From Microvirga massiliensis (GTDB lineage Bacteria > Pseudomonadota > Alphaproteobacteria > Rhizobiales > Beijerinckiaceae): 64,000 nucleotides of DNA. The stretch spans positions 284,879-348,878 of the forward strand of contig NZ_LN811358.1 of assembly GCF_001006805.1 (NCBI RefSeq). Direction: 5' to 3'. The notes below the pieces were generated by a model that was not told the origin of the DNA, searched no databases, and saw only the letters and a program-made list of their open reading frames with translations. Made by a program: the position numbers and the translations under genes. Of this stretch, positions 25,694 through 34,215 are shown in pieces (within the stretch, counting starts at the first letter, position 1; each line of letters begins with the position of its first letter).

Positions 25694-26637
25694 GGGCGGA
25701 AGCGCAGAATGAAGGTCTCACGGGCTACAATTTCGCGTATCTCGACGAGCAGACGAAGCGGATGATCCGCCGCGCGATCCTGAAGGCGATCGCAATTCCC
25801 GGATACCAGGTGCCCTTCGCCTCGCGCGAGATGCCGATGCCCTACGGCTGGGGCACGGGCGGCGTGCAGGTGACGGCCTCCATTCTCGGCAAGAGCGATG
25901 TCCTGAAGGTCATCGACCAGGGCTCCGACGACACGACGAATGCCGTCTCGATCCGGAAGTTCTTCGAGCGCACCGCCGGCGTCGCCACGACAACGCACAC
26001 GCAGGACGCAACCGTCATTCAGACCCGGCATCGCATTCCGGAACATCCGCTCCATGCGGGCCAGGTGCTCGTCTTCCAGGTGCCTATTCCTGAGCCGCTG
26101 CGATTCCTCGAGCCGCGCGAGACGGAAACCCGCAAGCTGCACGCACTCGCGGAATACGGCCTCATGCATGTGAAGCTCTATGAGGATATCGCGCGGCACG
26201 GCCACATCGCGACGACCTATGCCTATCCGGTCGAGGTCGACGGACGCTACGTCATGGACCCGTCCCCGACGCCGAAGTTCGATAACCCGAAGATGCACCG
26301 CATGCCGGCCCTGCAGCTCTTCGGGGCCGGCCGCGAGAAGCGGATCTACGCCGTTCCGCCCTATACGGATGTGCGCAGCCTGGACTTCGAGGACCACCCG
26401 TTCCGGGTCCAGACCTTCAAGGAGCCCTGTGCGCTCTGCGGTGCTGCAGGAGCCTATCTCGATGAAGTCGTTCTCGACGACCGCGGCGGCCGCATGTTCG
26501 TGTGCTCCGATACGGATTTCTGTGAGGAGCGGCGGCAAGCCGGGCATCGCGGCGCGATGCTCGCGACGACCGAGACGGCGCCGTGGGGCGCTCGGCTCGG
26601 CAAGACCCACCCTCGGAATTCCGGAGAACAACGGTGA
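25690..26637 (+). CDS. phnJ: Carbon-phosphorus lyase, radical SAM-type PhnJ
   Basis: 315 residues. The [4Fe-4S]-SAM enzyme that breaks the C-P bond of 5-phosphoribosyl 1-phosphonates, releasing hydrocarbon and the cyclic ribose phosphate. The four key cysteines are C247, C250, C272 and C278 (CALC ... CSDTDFC), the same spacing as C241/244/266/272 of E. coli, and Gly38 in AIPGYQVPF sits at the same offset as the radical-bearing Gly32, so all catalytic residues are intact. The start overlaps phnI (ATGA) and the stop overlaps the GTG start of phnK (GTGA), so translation of I-J-K is coupled. Confidence 0.97.
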   Translation: MRAEAQNEGLTGYNFAYLDEQTKRMIRRAILKAIAIPGYQVPFASREMPMPYGWGTGGVQVTASILGKSDVLKVIDQGSDDTTNAVSIRKFFERTAGVATTTHTQDATVIQTRHRIPEHPLHAGQVLVFQVPIPEPLRFLEPRETETRKLHALAEYGLMHVKLYEDIARHGHIATTYAYPVEVDGRYVMDPSPTPKFDNPKMHRMPALQLFGAGREKRIYAVPPYTDVRSLDFEDHPFRVQTFKEPCALCGAAGAYLDEVVLDDRGGRMFVCSDTDFCEERRQAGHRGAMLATTETAPWGARLGKTHPRNSGEQR

Positions 26638-27410
26638 GCGAGACGCCGCTTCTGCAGGCGAGAGGACTGACGAAGTTCTACGGGCAACGCGCCGGCTGCA
26701 TGGACGTGTCCTTCGATCTGTTCGAAGGCGAAGTGCTCGCCGTCGTCGGAGAATCCGGGTCCGGCAAGTCGACCCTTCTCGGCTGTCTCGCGACCGAGCT
26801 CGAGCCAAGCAGCGGCGAGGTCTTCTATCGCATGCGTGACGGTGCGATGCGTGAACTCTTCTCCCTGAGCGAACCGGAGCGCCGCTTCCTGCTGCGCACC
26901 GACTGGGGCTTCATTCGCCAGGATGCGTCCCAGGGCTTGCGCATGAGCGTATCGGCCGGCGGCAATGTCGGGGAGAGATTGATGGCTGTCGGGGCCCGGC
27001 ATTACGGGCGCATTCGCACGACGGCCGCCGACTGGCTGTCCCGCGTCGAGATCGAGGCCGACCGGATCGACGACACGCCGCGCACCTTCTCGGGCGGCAT
27101 GCGCCAGCGCCTGCAGATTGCCCGCAATCTCGTCACGCATCCGCGCCTCGTCTTCATGGACGAGCCGACCTCCGGTCTCGACGTTTCGGTGCAGGCGAAG
27201 CTTCTCGATCTCATTCGATCGCTGGTCAGCGAGCTAGGGCTCGCCGTCATCATCGTGACCCACGATCTAGCGGTTGCGCGACTCCTGTCCCACCGGATCA
27301 TGGTGATGCGCAGCGGACGGGTCGTGGAGACGGGTCTCACCGATCAGGTCCTCGACGATCCGAGTGAACCCTATACGCAACTCCTCGTCTCTTCGGTTCT
27401 GGCGGCCTGA
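26634..27410 (+). CDS. phnK: C-P lyase accessory ABC-type ATPase PhnK
   Basis: 258 residues. Walker A GESGSGKST at 39-47, signature FSGGMRQRL, Walker B LVFMDEPTSGLDV and the switch His in IIVTHDLAVA. PhnK docks on PhnJ in the core complex and is an ATPase of that complex, not a transporter component; no permease is encoded beside it. GTG start at 26634, overlapping the phnJ stop, with GGAG at 26622. Confidence 0.95.
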   Translation: MSETPLLQARGLTKFYGQRAGCMDVSFDLFEGEVLAVVGESGSGKSTLLGCLATELEPSSGEVFYRMRDGAMRELFSLSEPERRFLLRTDWGFIRQDASQGLRMSVSAGGNVGERLMAVGARHYGRIRTTAADWLSRVEIEADRIDDTPRTFSGGMRQRLQIARNLVTHPRLVFMDEPTSGLDVSVQAKLLDLIRSLVSELGLAVIIVTHDLAVARLLSHRIMVMRSGRVVETGLTDQVLDDPSEPYTQLLVSSVLAA

Positions 27411-27412
27411 CC

Positions 27413-28117
27413 ATGACGAAACTGGTCTCTCTCGAGGGCGTCTCCAAAGCCTTCACCCTGCACCTGCGCGGCGGCGCGCGGCTCGACGTCGTGTCCGGCG
27501 TGACTTTCACGGCTCATGCAGGCGAATGCATCGTTCTCGGTGGTCCATCGGGCGCCGGCAAATCGTCGCTTCTGAAGATCATCTATGGCAATTACCGATG
27601 CGATTCCGGCCGGGTGCTCGTCCGGGACGGAGATGAACTGGTCGATGTCGCGGCTGCTGCGCCCCGCCGGATCCTGGCTCTGCGGCGGTCCATTATGGGC
27701 TATGTCTCCCAGTTCCTGCGCGTCATCCCGCGCGTCGGGGCCCTCGACATCGTCGTCGCGGCAGGCCGCGAGAGCGGACTGGCCGATGACAAAGCGCGGC
27801 GGCGCGCGGAGAGCCTGCTGTCACAGCTCAACGTGCCGGAGCGCCTCTGGTCGTTGCCCCCGGCCACCTTTTCGGGCGGCGAGCAGCAGCGCGTGAACAT
27901 CGCCCGAGGGCTCGTCAGCGATCGCCCCGTCCTCTTGCTCGACGAGCCGACGGCTTCGCTCGACGCCCGCAATCGTGCGGTCGTGATCGATCTCATCGAG
28001 CGCAAGAAAGCTGCTGGCGCCGCGATCATCGGCATCTTCCATGATGAGGACGTGCGCGACGCGGTGGCAAGCCGTGTCGTCGATGTGACGCAGTTTTCAG
28101 CTAAAGCCGCGGCCTGA
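27413..28117 (+). CDS. phnL: C-P lyase accessory ABC-type ATPase PhnL
   Basis: 234 residues, starts 2 bases after phnK. Walker A GGPSGAGKSSLLK near residue 44, the PhnL-like IIYGNYRCDSG, signature FSGGEQQRVNIARGL and Walker B LLLDEPTASLD. PhnL forms a stacked dimer with PhnK on the core complex during the first, ATP-dependent step. All ATPase motifs are intact. Confidence 0.95.
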   Translation: MTKLVSLEGVSKAFTLHLRGGARLDVVSGVTFTAHAGECIVLGGPSGAGKSSLLKIIYGNYRCDSGRVLVRDGDELVDVAAAAPRRILALRRSIMGYVSQFLRVIPRVGALDIVVAAGRESGLADDKARRRAESLLSQLNVPERLWSLPPATFSGGEQQRVNIARGLVSDRPVLLLDEPTASLDARNRAVVIDLIERKKAAGAAIIGIFHDEDVRDAVASRVVDVTQFSAKAAA

Positions 28118-28136
28118 GTCCGAAGCGAAGAAGCCC

Positions 28137-29288
28137 ATGCCCGACAGACCGAACATCCATATCTTCGAGAATGCCGAAATCGTGATGCCCGATCGCGTCC
28201 AGCGAGGCTGGGTCGCGGTTGATGACGGCCGCATCATCGAAATCGGAGAGGGCGCGGCTCCCGAGCGCGGCCTCGATCTGGCAGGGGACTATCTTCTTCC
28301 GGGTCTCGTGGAGCTCCATACCGATCATCTCGAGAGCCATTACGCGCCGCGCCCGAAGGTACGCTGGCATCCTCTCGGGGCCGTTCTCGCCTATGACGCG
28401 CAGATCGCCTCATCCGGCATTACGACCGTTTTCGATTCGCTCCGGGCGGGTGTCGATGTGGATGGCGGCGGCCTTGGGGCCGAGCTCCTTGCGCTCGCCG
28501 AGGCTCTCGACGATGCGCGTCGGCATGGGCTCTTCCGCTGCGAGCATCTCACTCATTTGCGCTGCGAGGTGCCGTCGCCGGATGTCGTCGAAACGGTCGA
28601 AAACTTCGTATCGGTCTTTCCGGTGCACCTGATTTCCCTGATGGATCACACGCCCGGCCAGCGGCAGTTCCGGGACCTCGACAAGTATTTCACCTATTAC
28701 GGCGGCAAGACCGGCAAATCCGATGCGGAGATCCGGCAGGCGGTTCAACGCAAGACTAACGAGAATGCGGCGCTTTCGGCCATGAACCGGCCGGCACTCG
28801 TGAAGATGGCCGCACAACGCGGGATCCGCCTCGCCTCGCACGACGACACGACGCTCGACGAGGTCCATCAATCGATTCACGAAGGGGTTGCCATCGCGGA
28901 GTTCCCGACGACAATCGAAGCCGCGCGAGCCTCGCACAAGAACGGCATCACGGTGATGATGGGTGCACCGAATCTCATCCGCGGCGGCTCGCATTCCGGC
29001 AACGTGGCCGCGGAGGAGCTCGCACGGGAGGGCGTCCTCGACATTCTGTCGTCGGACTACGTTCCTGCGAGCCTTTTGATGGCAGCCTTCGATCTGCCGC
29101 GTCGCGCGGCGGGCATCACGCTGCCCGACGCGATTGCGACCGTGACGCGCAACCCTGCGCGGTCCGCCGGGCTCCAGGACCGTGGCGAGATCGCTTCCGG
29201 ACAGCGGGCCGACATCGTGCGCGTCTCCGTCGTCGGCGGCGTGCCTGTCGTTCGCCAGGTGTGGCTCGAAGGACGGCGGGTCGCCTGA
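28137..29288 (+). CDS. phnM: Alpha-D-ribose 1-methylphosphonate 5-triphosphate diphosphatase
   Basis: 383-residue amidohydrolase-superfamily enzyme that removes pyrophosphate from the ribosyl phosphonate triphosphate before C-P cleavage. Metal-site motifs: GLVELHTDHLESHYAP (His61 and His64), HLTHLRCEVPSPD, ASHDDTTLDEVHQS and the late Asp in DILSSDYVPASLLM. NPARSAGLQDRGEIASGQRA is the usual C-terminal amidohydrolase block. It overlaps phnN by one base (TGATG). Confidence 0.95.
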   Translation: MPDRPNIHIFENAEIVMPDRVQRGWVAVDDGRIIEIGEGAAPERGLDLAGDYLLPGLVELHTDHLESHYAPRPKVRWHPLGAVLAYDAQIASSGITTVFDSLRAGVDVDGGGLGAELLALAEALDDARRHGLFRCEHLTHLRCEVPSPDVVETVENFVSVFPVHLISLMDHTPGQRQFRDLDKYFTYYGGKTGKSDAEIRQAVQRKTNENAALSAMNRPALVKMAAQRGIRLASHDDTTLDEVHQSIHEGVAIAEFPTTIEAARASHKNGITVMMGAPNLIRGGSHSGNVAAEELAREGVLDILSSDYVPASLLMAAFDLPRRAAGITLPDAIATVTRNPARSAGLQDRGEIASGQRADIVRVSVVGGVPVVRQVWLEGRRVA

Positions 29289-29866
29289 TGGCCGGTGGCT
29301 TCGTTTTCGTCGTCGGGCCGAGTGGAGCCGGCAAGGACACGCTGATCCGTCTCGCGCGTGCAGAACTGTGCAACGATCCGCGCTTCAGCTTTCCGCGGCG
29401 CCTCGTGACGCGCGAGGCCTCGACGTGGGAGGACAATGACACCATCGACGATGAGAGCTTCGCGCGCAGCCACGCGGCGGGCGCGTTCACCCTATCCTGG
29501 CGAGCCCACGGGCTCGGCTATGCGCTGCCGGGATCCTGTCGCGATGCGGCCGAAGCCGGCCAGGTCGTCGTCTGCAATCTCTCCCGCACGCTCATTGGCG
29601 AGGCGCGCAAAAAACTGCCGAACGTCTCGGTCGTCGAAGTGACGGCGTCCGTTGCAGTTCTCGCTGCACGGCTCGCGCTCCGTGGGCGGAGCGAGGATGG
29701 CAATATCGGCGCACGGATTGCGCGCTCGCGTGAAGTCGGCGCGGTGGCTGCCGACCTCACGATCGTGAATGAGGGCGCTCCGGAGACAGCAGGACGGAAG
29801 CTCACGGCCTTCCTGCGCAAGTGCGCGGAGCTGGATGTTCGAAACGTCGACGCCGCCGCGAGCTGA
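29288..29866 (+). CDS. phnN: Ribose 1,5-bisphosphate phosphokinase PhnN
   Basis: 192 residues related to guanylate kinase. P-loop VVGPSGAGKDTLIRLA starts at residue 8, and RRLVTREASTWEDND and LSWRAHGLGYALP fit the family. It converts ribose 1,5-bisphosphate to PRPP, so the ribose used by C-P lyase returns to nucleotide synthesis; this requires the cyclic phosphate to be opened first. ATG at 29288, translationally coupled to phnM. Last gene of the phn operon; only 11 bp separate its stop from that of the convergent dehalogenase. Confidence 0.94.
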   Translation: MAGGFVFVVGPSGAGKDTLIRLARAELCNDPRFSFPRRLVTREASTWEDNDTIDDESFARSHAAGAFTLSWRAHGLGYALPGSCRDAAEAGQVVVCNLSRTLIGEARKKLPNVSVVEVTASVAVLAARLALRGRSEDGNIGARIARSREVGAVAADLTIVNEGAPETAGRKLTAFLRKCAELDVRNVDAAAS

Positions 29867-29877
29867 GGTTCAGCGCT

Positions 29878-30786
29878 TCAAGCCCGCAGGAACGGTACCA
29901 GCGCTGCGAGTGTCCCGCTCGCATTCTCTTCGGCAACGAAATGGCCGGAGTCGAGCTCGGTGCCGGTCGCCTGTGGCGCAAAGGTGTTGTGCCAGATATC
30001 GAGTGGTGTCCCGTCGGCGTCGCTTGCGTCACGCGTCAGGTAGTACCGGCTCGAGATCAGCAGGGTCGGACAGCCTATCTTCCGCCCGGCTGCGACATCC
30101 GCTTCGTCGGCCGTGCAGTCGAGTGTCGCACCCGCGCGGTAATCCTCGCAGAAGGCGTGAATGCGCGACGGCTCGTTGCAACTCGCGTGGTAGGAATCGA
30201 GGGCGCGCGGATCGAACACGTCGAGAGATCCCGCTTTCGACCACCCAGCGAGCAGCTTGTCGAAATAGGGCAGGGGATCTTCTCCGATCTCCTCCTCGGG
30301 CTTGGGATAAGGTTCGGAGAGGAAACCCCAATGCGCCTTCGGTACGTGGCCGGTGCGCATCTGCGCCCAGACGTAGAACGTCGGCAGAATGTCGAGGAGC
30401 GCGAGGCGCTCGATGCGTCCCGGATGATCGAGAGCGAGCCGATAGCCGACGCGAGCGCCGCGGTCATGGCCGGCGAGTGCGAATCGGATGTGCCCGAGCG
30501 TTTCCATGACGGTGACGACGTCGCGTCCCATGGCCCGCTTGGAGTAGGTCTCATGTCCGGAATCGCCGCGCGGGGCCGAGGACCAGCCGTATCCGCGTAG
30601 ATCCATGCAGACGACCCGGTGCGTCTCGGCGAGCGCAGGCGCAACGCGATGCCACATCGCATGGGTCTGTGGAAAACCATGCAGGAGAACGAGAGGCGGC
30701 CCATCACCCTTGACGCGCGCAAAAATGCGGCCCGCTTCCGTATCAATCCAGTGGGAAGAGAAACCCGGGAAGAGATCGTCGCTCAT
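29878..30786 (-). CDS. Alpha/beta hydrolase, probable fluoroacetate (haloacetate) dehalogenase
   Basis: 302 residues. Every position described for the Rhodopseudomonas fluoroacetate dehalogenase RPA1163 has a counterpart at a steady offset: nucleophile Asp108 in GHDRGARVG, Arg109 and Arg112 (carboxylate clamp), Asp132, the halide-pocket His152-Trp153 in KAHWGFL, Trp182, Tyr216 and the base His282 in DSGHFVAEE. This strongly favours hydrolytic dehalogenation of haloacetates over an esterase or epoxide hydrolase, though substrate preference is inferred from memory of the family. Cytoplasmic, no signal peptide. Convergent with phnN, so not in that operon. Confidence 0.85.
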   Translation of the reverse strand: MSDDLFPGFSSHWIDTEAGRIFARVKGDGPPLVLLHGFPQTHAMWHRVAPALAETHRVVCMDLRGYGWSSAPRGDSGHETYSKRAMGRDVVTVMETLGHIRFALAGHDRGARVGYRLALDHPGRIERLALLDILPTFYVWAQMRTGHVPKAHWGFLSEPYPKPEEEIGEDPLPYFDKLLAGWSKAGSLDVFDPRALDSYHASCNEPSRIHAFCEDYRAGATLDCTADEADVAAGRKIGCPTLLISSRYYLTRDASDADGTPLDIWHNTFAPQATGTELDSGHFVAEENASGTLAALVPFLRA

Positions 30787-30837
30787 GCTGCCAAGATAGG
30801 GCGGTCCATGCGCGACGGAAATGGAACCCTGTCGACT

Positions 30838-32115
30838 TCAGCCTCGCTCCCGCGCCACCGCTCGCCAGCCGATATCGCGACGGCAGAAACCCTCCGGCCA
30901 GTCGATCAGGTCGACGGCTCGATAGGCTTGGCGCTGCGCTTCCGCGACGCTGTCGGCCGTCGCCGTGACGGAGAGGACCCGCCCGCCATTGGCGACGAGG
31001 CGCTCTCCGGACATCGCGGTCCCGGCATGGAAGATCGTCACGCCGACGACCTCCTCGGCCTTGTCGAGTTCGCGGATCTCGGAGCCTGTCTCTACCTTGC
31101 CGGGATAACCCTTGGCCGCGAGAACCACGGTCAGCGCGACGTCGTCCCACCAGCGCAGATCGAAATGATCGAGAACGCCGTCGCAGGCCGCGAGCATGGC
31201 CGCCGCGAGGTCCGTTTTCAGGCGCGGCATCAGGACCTGGGTCTCGGGGTCTCCGAAACGGACATTGTATTCGATGAGCTTCGGCCCCTCGGCCGTGATC
31301 ATCAGGCCGGCATAGAGGATCCCGGTATAGGGTGTCCCGCGTTCGGCCATCGCCGCGAGTGTCGGGCGGATGATTTCCCGCATCACGCGTTCCTGCAGAT
31401 CCGCGGTCAGGATCGGCGCCGGCGAATAGGCGCCCATGCCGCCCGTGTTCGGGCCCTGGTCCCCGTCAAAGGCCCTCTTGTGATCCTGAGCCGTGCCGAT
31501 CGGCAGCGCGGTGCGGCCATCGCAAAGCGCAAAGAAGCTCGCCTCCTCGCCTTCGAGATACTCCTCGATGACGACCTCGGCGCCCGCTTCGCCATGGCTG
31601 CCGGAAAACATGCCCTCGACCGCGGCTTGCGCATCCTCGAGAGTCATCGCAACGACCACGCCCTTGCCGGCGGCGAGGCCGTCGGCCTTGACGACGATCG
31701 GCGCGCCTACCCCGCGCAGATAGGCGAGCGCAGGGCCGGCCTCCCGGAAGCGCTGGTAGGCTGCGGTTGGAATACCTGCAGCGGCGCAGAGATCCTTCGT
31801 GAACCCCTTTGACCCCTCGAGGGCGGCGGCTGCCCTGGTCGGACCAAAGGCCTTGATGCCGACGGCCTTCAGATCGTCCACGAGGCCGGCGACGAGCGGC
31901 GCCTCCGGGCCGATGACGACGAGGCCGATCGCGTGCTCCCGGCAGAATTGAACGACGGCATCGTGGTCGGTGACGGACAGCGCGACATTCGTCCCGCATT
32001 CCGCCGTACCAGGATTTCCGGGGGCGATGAAGAGCGTGTCGCAAAGGGGACTGGCGGAGAGGCTCCAAGCCAATGCATGTTCGCGGCCGCCCGAGCCAAT
32101 GAGCAAAATATTCAT
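30838..32115 (-). CDS. purD: Phosphoribosylamine-glycine ligase
   Basis: 425-residue ATP-grasp enzyme of step two of purine synthesis (phosphoribosylamine plus glycine plus ATP to GAR). N-terminal MNILLIGSGGREHALAW, ATP-grasp PIVVKADGLAAGKGVVVA and the glycine/metal region GDQGPNTGGMGAYSPAP are all intact, as is VEYNVRFGDPETQ-type sequence (IEYNVRFGDPETQVLMPRL). It is divergent from xseA with 109 bp between starts. Confidence 0.96.
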   Translation of the reverse strand: MNILLIGSGGREHALAWSLSASPLCDTLFIAPGNPGTAECGTNVALSVTDHDAVVQFCREHAIGLVVIGPEAPLVAGLVDDLKAVGIKAFGPTRAAAALEGSKGFTKDLCAAAGIPTAAYQRFREAGPALAYLRGVGAPIVVKADGLAAGKGVVVAMTLEDAQAAVEGMFSGSHGEAGAEVVIEEYLEGEEASFFALCDGRTALPIGTAQDHKRAFDGDQGPNTGGMGAYSPAPILTADLQERVMREIIRPTLAAMAERGTPYTGILYAGLMITAEGPKLIEYNVRFGDPETQVLMPRLKTDLAAAMLAACDGVLDHFDLRWWDDVALTVVLAAKGYPGKVETGSEIRELDKAEEVVGVTIFHAGTAMSGERLVANGGRVLSVTATADSVAEAQRQAYRAVDLIDWPEGFCRRDIGWRAVARERG

Positions 32116-32224
32116 GTGAACCTTGGGTTGGGCGCGTTGTACGGCCGCGGCTCCCCGGTATCAACAGGAGAACGACCGGGGTCTGTCTTGGCATCGCCCC
32201 CGGGATGGCACTAGGGTCCGGCCC

Positions 32225-33793
32225 ATGGCCGAGAAAGCTCCTACCAACGCCCCCGAGTGGTCGGTTTCCGATCTCGCCGGAGCGCTCAAGCGCACCCTCG
32301 AGGACGCCTTCGGCCATGTGCGTCTGCGCGGCGAGATCTCCGGTTTCCGCGGGCCGCATTCCTCAGGCCACGTCTATTTCTGCCTCAAGGACGAATCCGC
32401 GCGGATCGATGCGGTGATCTGGAAGGGCACCTATGGGCGCCTGCGCTTCAAGCCCCAGGAGGGGATCGAGGTCATCGCCACGGGCCGGATCACGACGTTC
32501 CCGGGCAAGTCGGCCTATCAGATCGTCGTCGAGTCGCTGGAGCCGGCCGGCATCGGCGCGCTCATGCAGATCCTGGAAGAGCGACGGCGCAAGCTCGCGG
32601 CCGAGGGACTCTTCGCCGAATCCCGGAAGCGCCCGCTGCCGTTCCTGCCGCGGGTCGTCGGCGTGGTGACCTCGCCCACCGGCGCCGTGATTCGCGACAT
32701 TCTCCACCGGCTCGAGGATCGCTTCCCGCGCCATGTCCTCGTCTGGCCGGTGCGGGTGCAGGGCGAGACCTCCGCCGAGGAGGTTGCGGCCGCCATTCAG
32801 GGTTTCAATGCGCTGGCACCGGACGGGGCCATCCCGCGCCCGGACGTCATCATCGTCGCGCGCGGCGGCGGCTCGATCGAAGATCTCTGGGGTTTCAACG
32901 AGGAGATCGTCGTCCGCGCCGCTGCGGAGAGCGGAATCCCCCTCGTCTCCGCGGTTGGCCACGAAACCGACTGGACCCTCATCGATCACGCCGCCGATTA
33001 TCGTGCGCCGACCCCCACGGGTGCAGCCGAGAAAGTGGTCCCGGTCCGCATCGAGCTCATGGGAGACGTGCGGGATCTCGGGCGGCGCCACCTCGAGGCG
33101 ATGCTGCGCAGCCTCGAATACCGGCGTCGGGATCTCCGCGCGCAGACCGATCGTCTGCCGCAGCCGGAAGGACTCTTTGCGCTCAAGCAACAGCGCCTCG
33201 ACCTTCTGTCCGCGAAACTCGCGCCGGCGCTCATGCGTCATGCGGGACGCTTCTCGGATCGCCTGCACAAGGCCGTTGAACGGCTTGCGGTTCATTCACC
33301 GTCGGCGCGGCTTGCCGCGATGCGGGCTCGCCTCATCGGCATCGGAGGCACGCGGTCCACCGAGGCGGCACACCGGTTGCTCCGCAACCGCGCCGAGCGT
33401 CTGGAGCATCTCGGGCGCTCGCTCACTGTCGCCCGGAACAATCTCGTCCGGAGTCATCGCGTTCACCTCGAGCGGCAGGCGGAACGCGTGTCCCGGATCT
33501 CGGAGCGCCTGGAGCCGGCAGTGCTGCGCCACATCGCATTGCGTCGCGCCGGCCTCGATACCATGGCCCAGCTTTTCGACAGCCTGAACTATCGGGCTGT
33601 TCTTTCCCGCGGCTATACCCTGATCTGGGATGCGAACGGACGCCCGGTGCGCTCCGCCAAGGGCGCCGCGGATGGCGAGGTCCTCGCGATCGAGTTCGCT
33701 GACGGCAAGCTCGACGCGACCGTCGGGCGGCTGACACGCAGCCGGCCGGCGGCCCGTCAGCGCCTCGTGGAGGAGCAGGGCGCGCTGTTCTGA
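32225..33793 (+). CDS. xseA: Exodeoxyribonuclease VII large subunit
   Basis: 522 residues. N-terminal OB-fold (about 10-105; VRLRGEISGFRGPHSSGHVY, FCLKDESARIDAVIWKG) followed by the catalytic XseA domain with PRVVGVVTSPTGAVIRDI, ARGGGSIEDLWGFNEE and SAVGHETDWTLIDHAAD, then a long coiled-coil-like region and the C-terminal SRGYTLIWDANGRPV. With XseB (not in the window) it degrades single-stranded DNA bidirectionally. ATG at 32225 is chosen at the conserved MAEK start; the upstream part of the open frame overlaps the purD promoter. Confidence 0.95.
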   Translation: MAEKAPTNAPEWSVSDLAGALKRTLEDAFGHVRLRGEISGFRGPHSSGHVYFCLKDESARIDAVIWKGTYGRLRFKPQEGIEVIATGRITTFPGKSAYQIVVESLEPAGIGALMQILEERRRKLAAEGLFAESRKRPLPFLPRVVGVVTSPTGAVIRDILHRLEDRFPRHVLVWPVRVQGETSAEEVAAAIQGFNALAPDGAIPRPDVIIVARGGGSIEDLWGFNEEIVVRAAAESGIPLVSAVGHETDWTLIDHAADYRAPTPTGAAEKVVPVRIELMGDVRDLGRRHLEAMLRSLEYRRRDLRAQTDRLPQPEGLFALKQQRLDLLSAKLAPALMRHAGRFSDRLHKAVERLAVHSPSARLAAMRARLIGIGGTRSTEAAHRLLRNRAERLEHLGRSLTVARNNLVRSHRVHLERQAERVSRISERLEPAVLRHIALRRAGLDTMAQLFDSLNYRAVLSRGYTLIWDANGRPVRSAKGAADGEVLAIEFADGKLDATVGRLTRSRPAARQRLVEEQGALF

Positions 33794-33876
33794 CCGCGAT
33801 TATGCATTGAAACCGCCCCCGGCGATGACCTATTTGGAAGTGTCATCCGGGGCGGACTCCGGGTCGCGAGGCGGAT

Positions 33877-34089
33877 ATGAACAAGCACGAGCGCAGCAAC
33901 GGCGAAGCCGTGGTCGAATACCTGGACAGCAACCTGCGCCTCGTCAGGCCGGGCTCATTCGTGCGTTGCGCAGTCACAGGCGAGATCATCCCTCTCGATC
34001 AGCTGAAATACTGGAGTGTCGAGCACCAGGAGGCCTACGCTTCCCCTGAGGCGGTTCTGATCCGGCTTGGGTACAAGAAGGCGGAGTAA
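33877..34089 (+). CDS. DUF2093 family protein
   Basis: 70 residues. Matches the small alphaproteobacterial DUF2093 family: AVVEYLDSNLRLVRPGSFVR, CAVTGEIIPLDQLKYWSVEH, then YASPEAVLIRLG. The single CAVTG and the WSVEHQEAY stretch are the most conserved positions. Cytoplasmic, function unknown. It usually accompanies xseA and lpxK in this order, as here. GAGGCGG lies 4 bases before the ATG. Confidence 0.88.
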   Translation: MNKHERSNGEAVVEYLDSNLRLVRPGSFVRCAVTGEIIPLDQLKYWSVEHQEAYASPEAVLIRLGYKKAE

Positions 34090-34107
34090 TGCCTGAGGGG
34101 ATTGGTA

Positions 34108-34215
34108 GCTCTCTCCCGTCACGTCAATGGAGAGGCGAAGCGGTAGCGGCGCGCACATCACCTCTCCCCTGACGGGAGAGGTCGCCCCGAAGGGGCGGGT
34201 GAGGGTGGCGGCGCC
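34108..34215. repeat. Palindromic intergenic repeat, inverted copy, extending into lpxK
   Basis: Inverted relative of the repeat at 20735-20856. It has ACCTCTCCC-N4-GGGAGAGGT (34160-34181), GCCCCGAAGGGGC (34183-34195) and closes with GGTGAGGGTGGCGGCGCC at 34198-34215. The lpxK stop codon (34158-34160) lies inside it, so its first part is coding. Confidence 0.8.

Noticed and set aside
18071..29866. Phn locus as a genomic island acquired recently
   Set aside because: Base composition and codon use look like the neighbours, there is no integrase, tRNA or direct repeat at the ends; transfer cannot be claimed.
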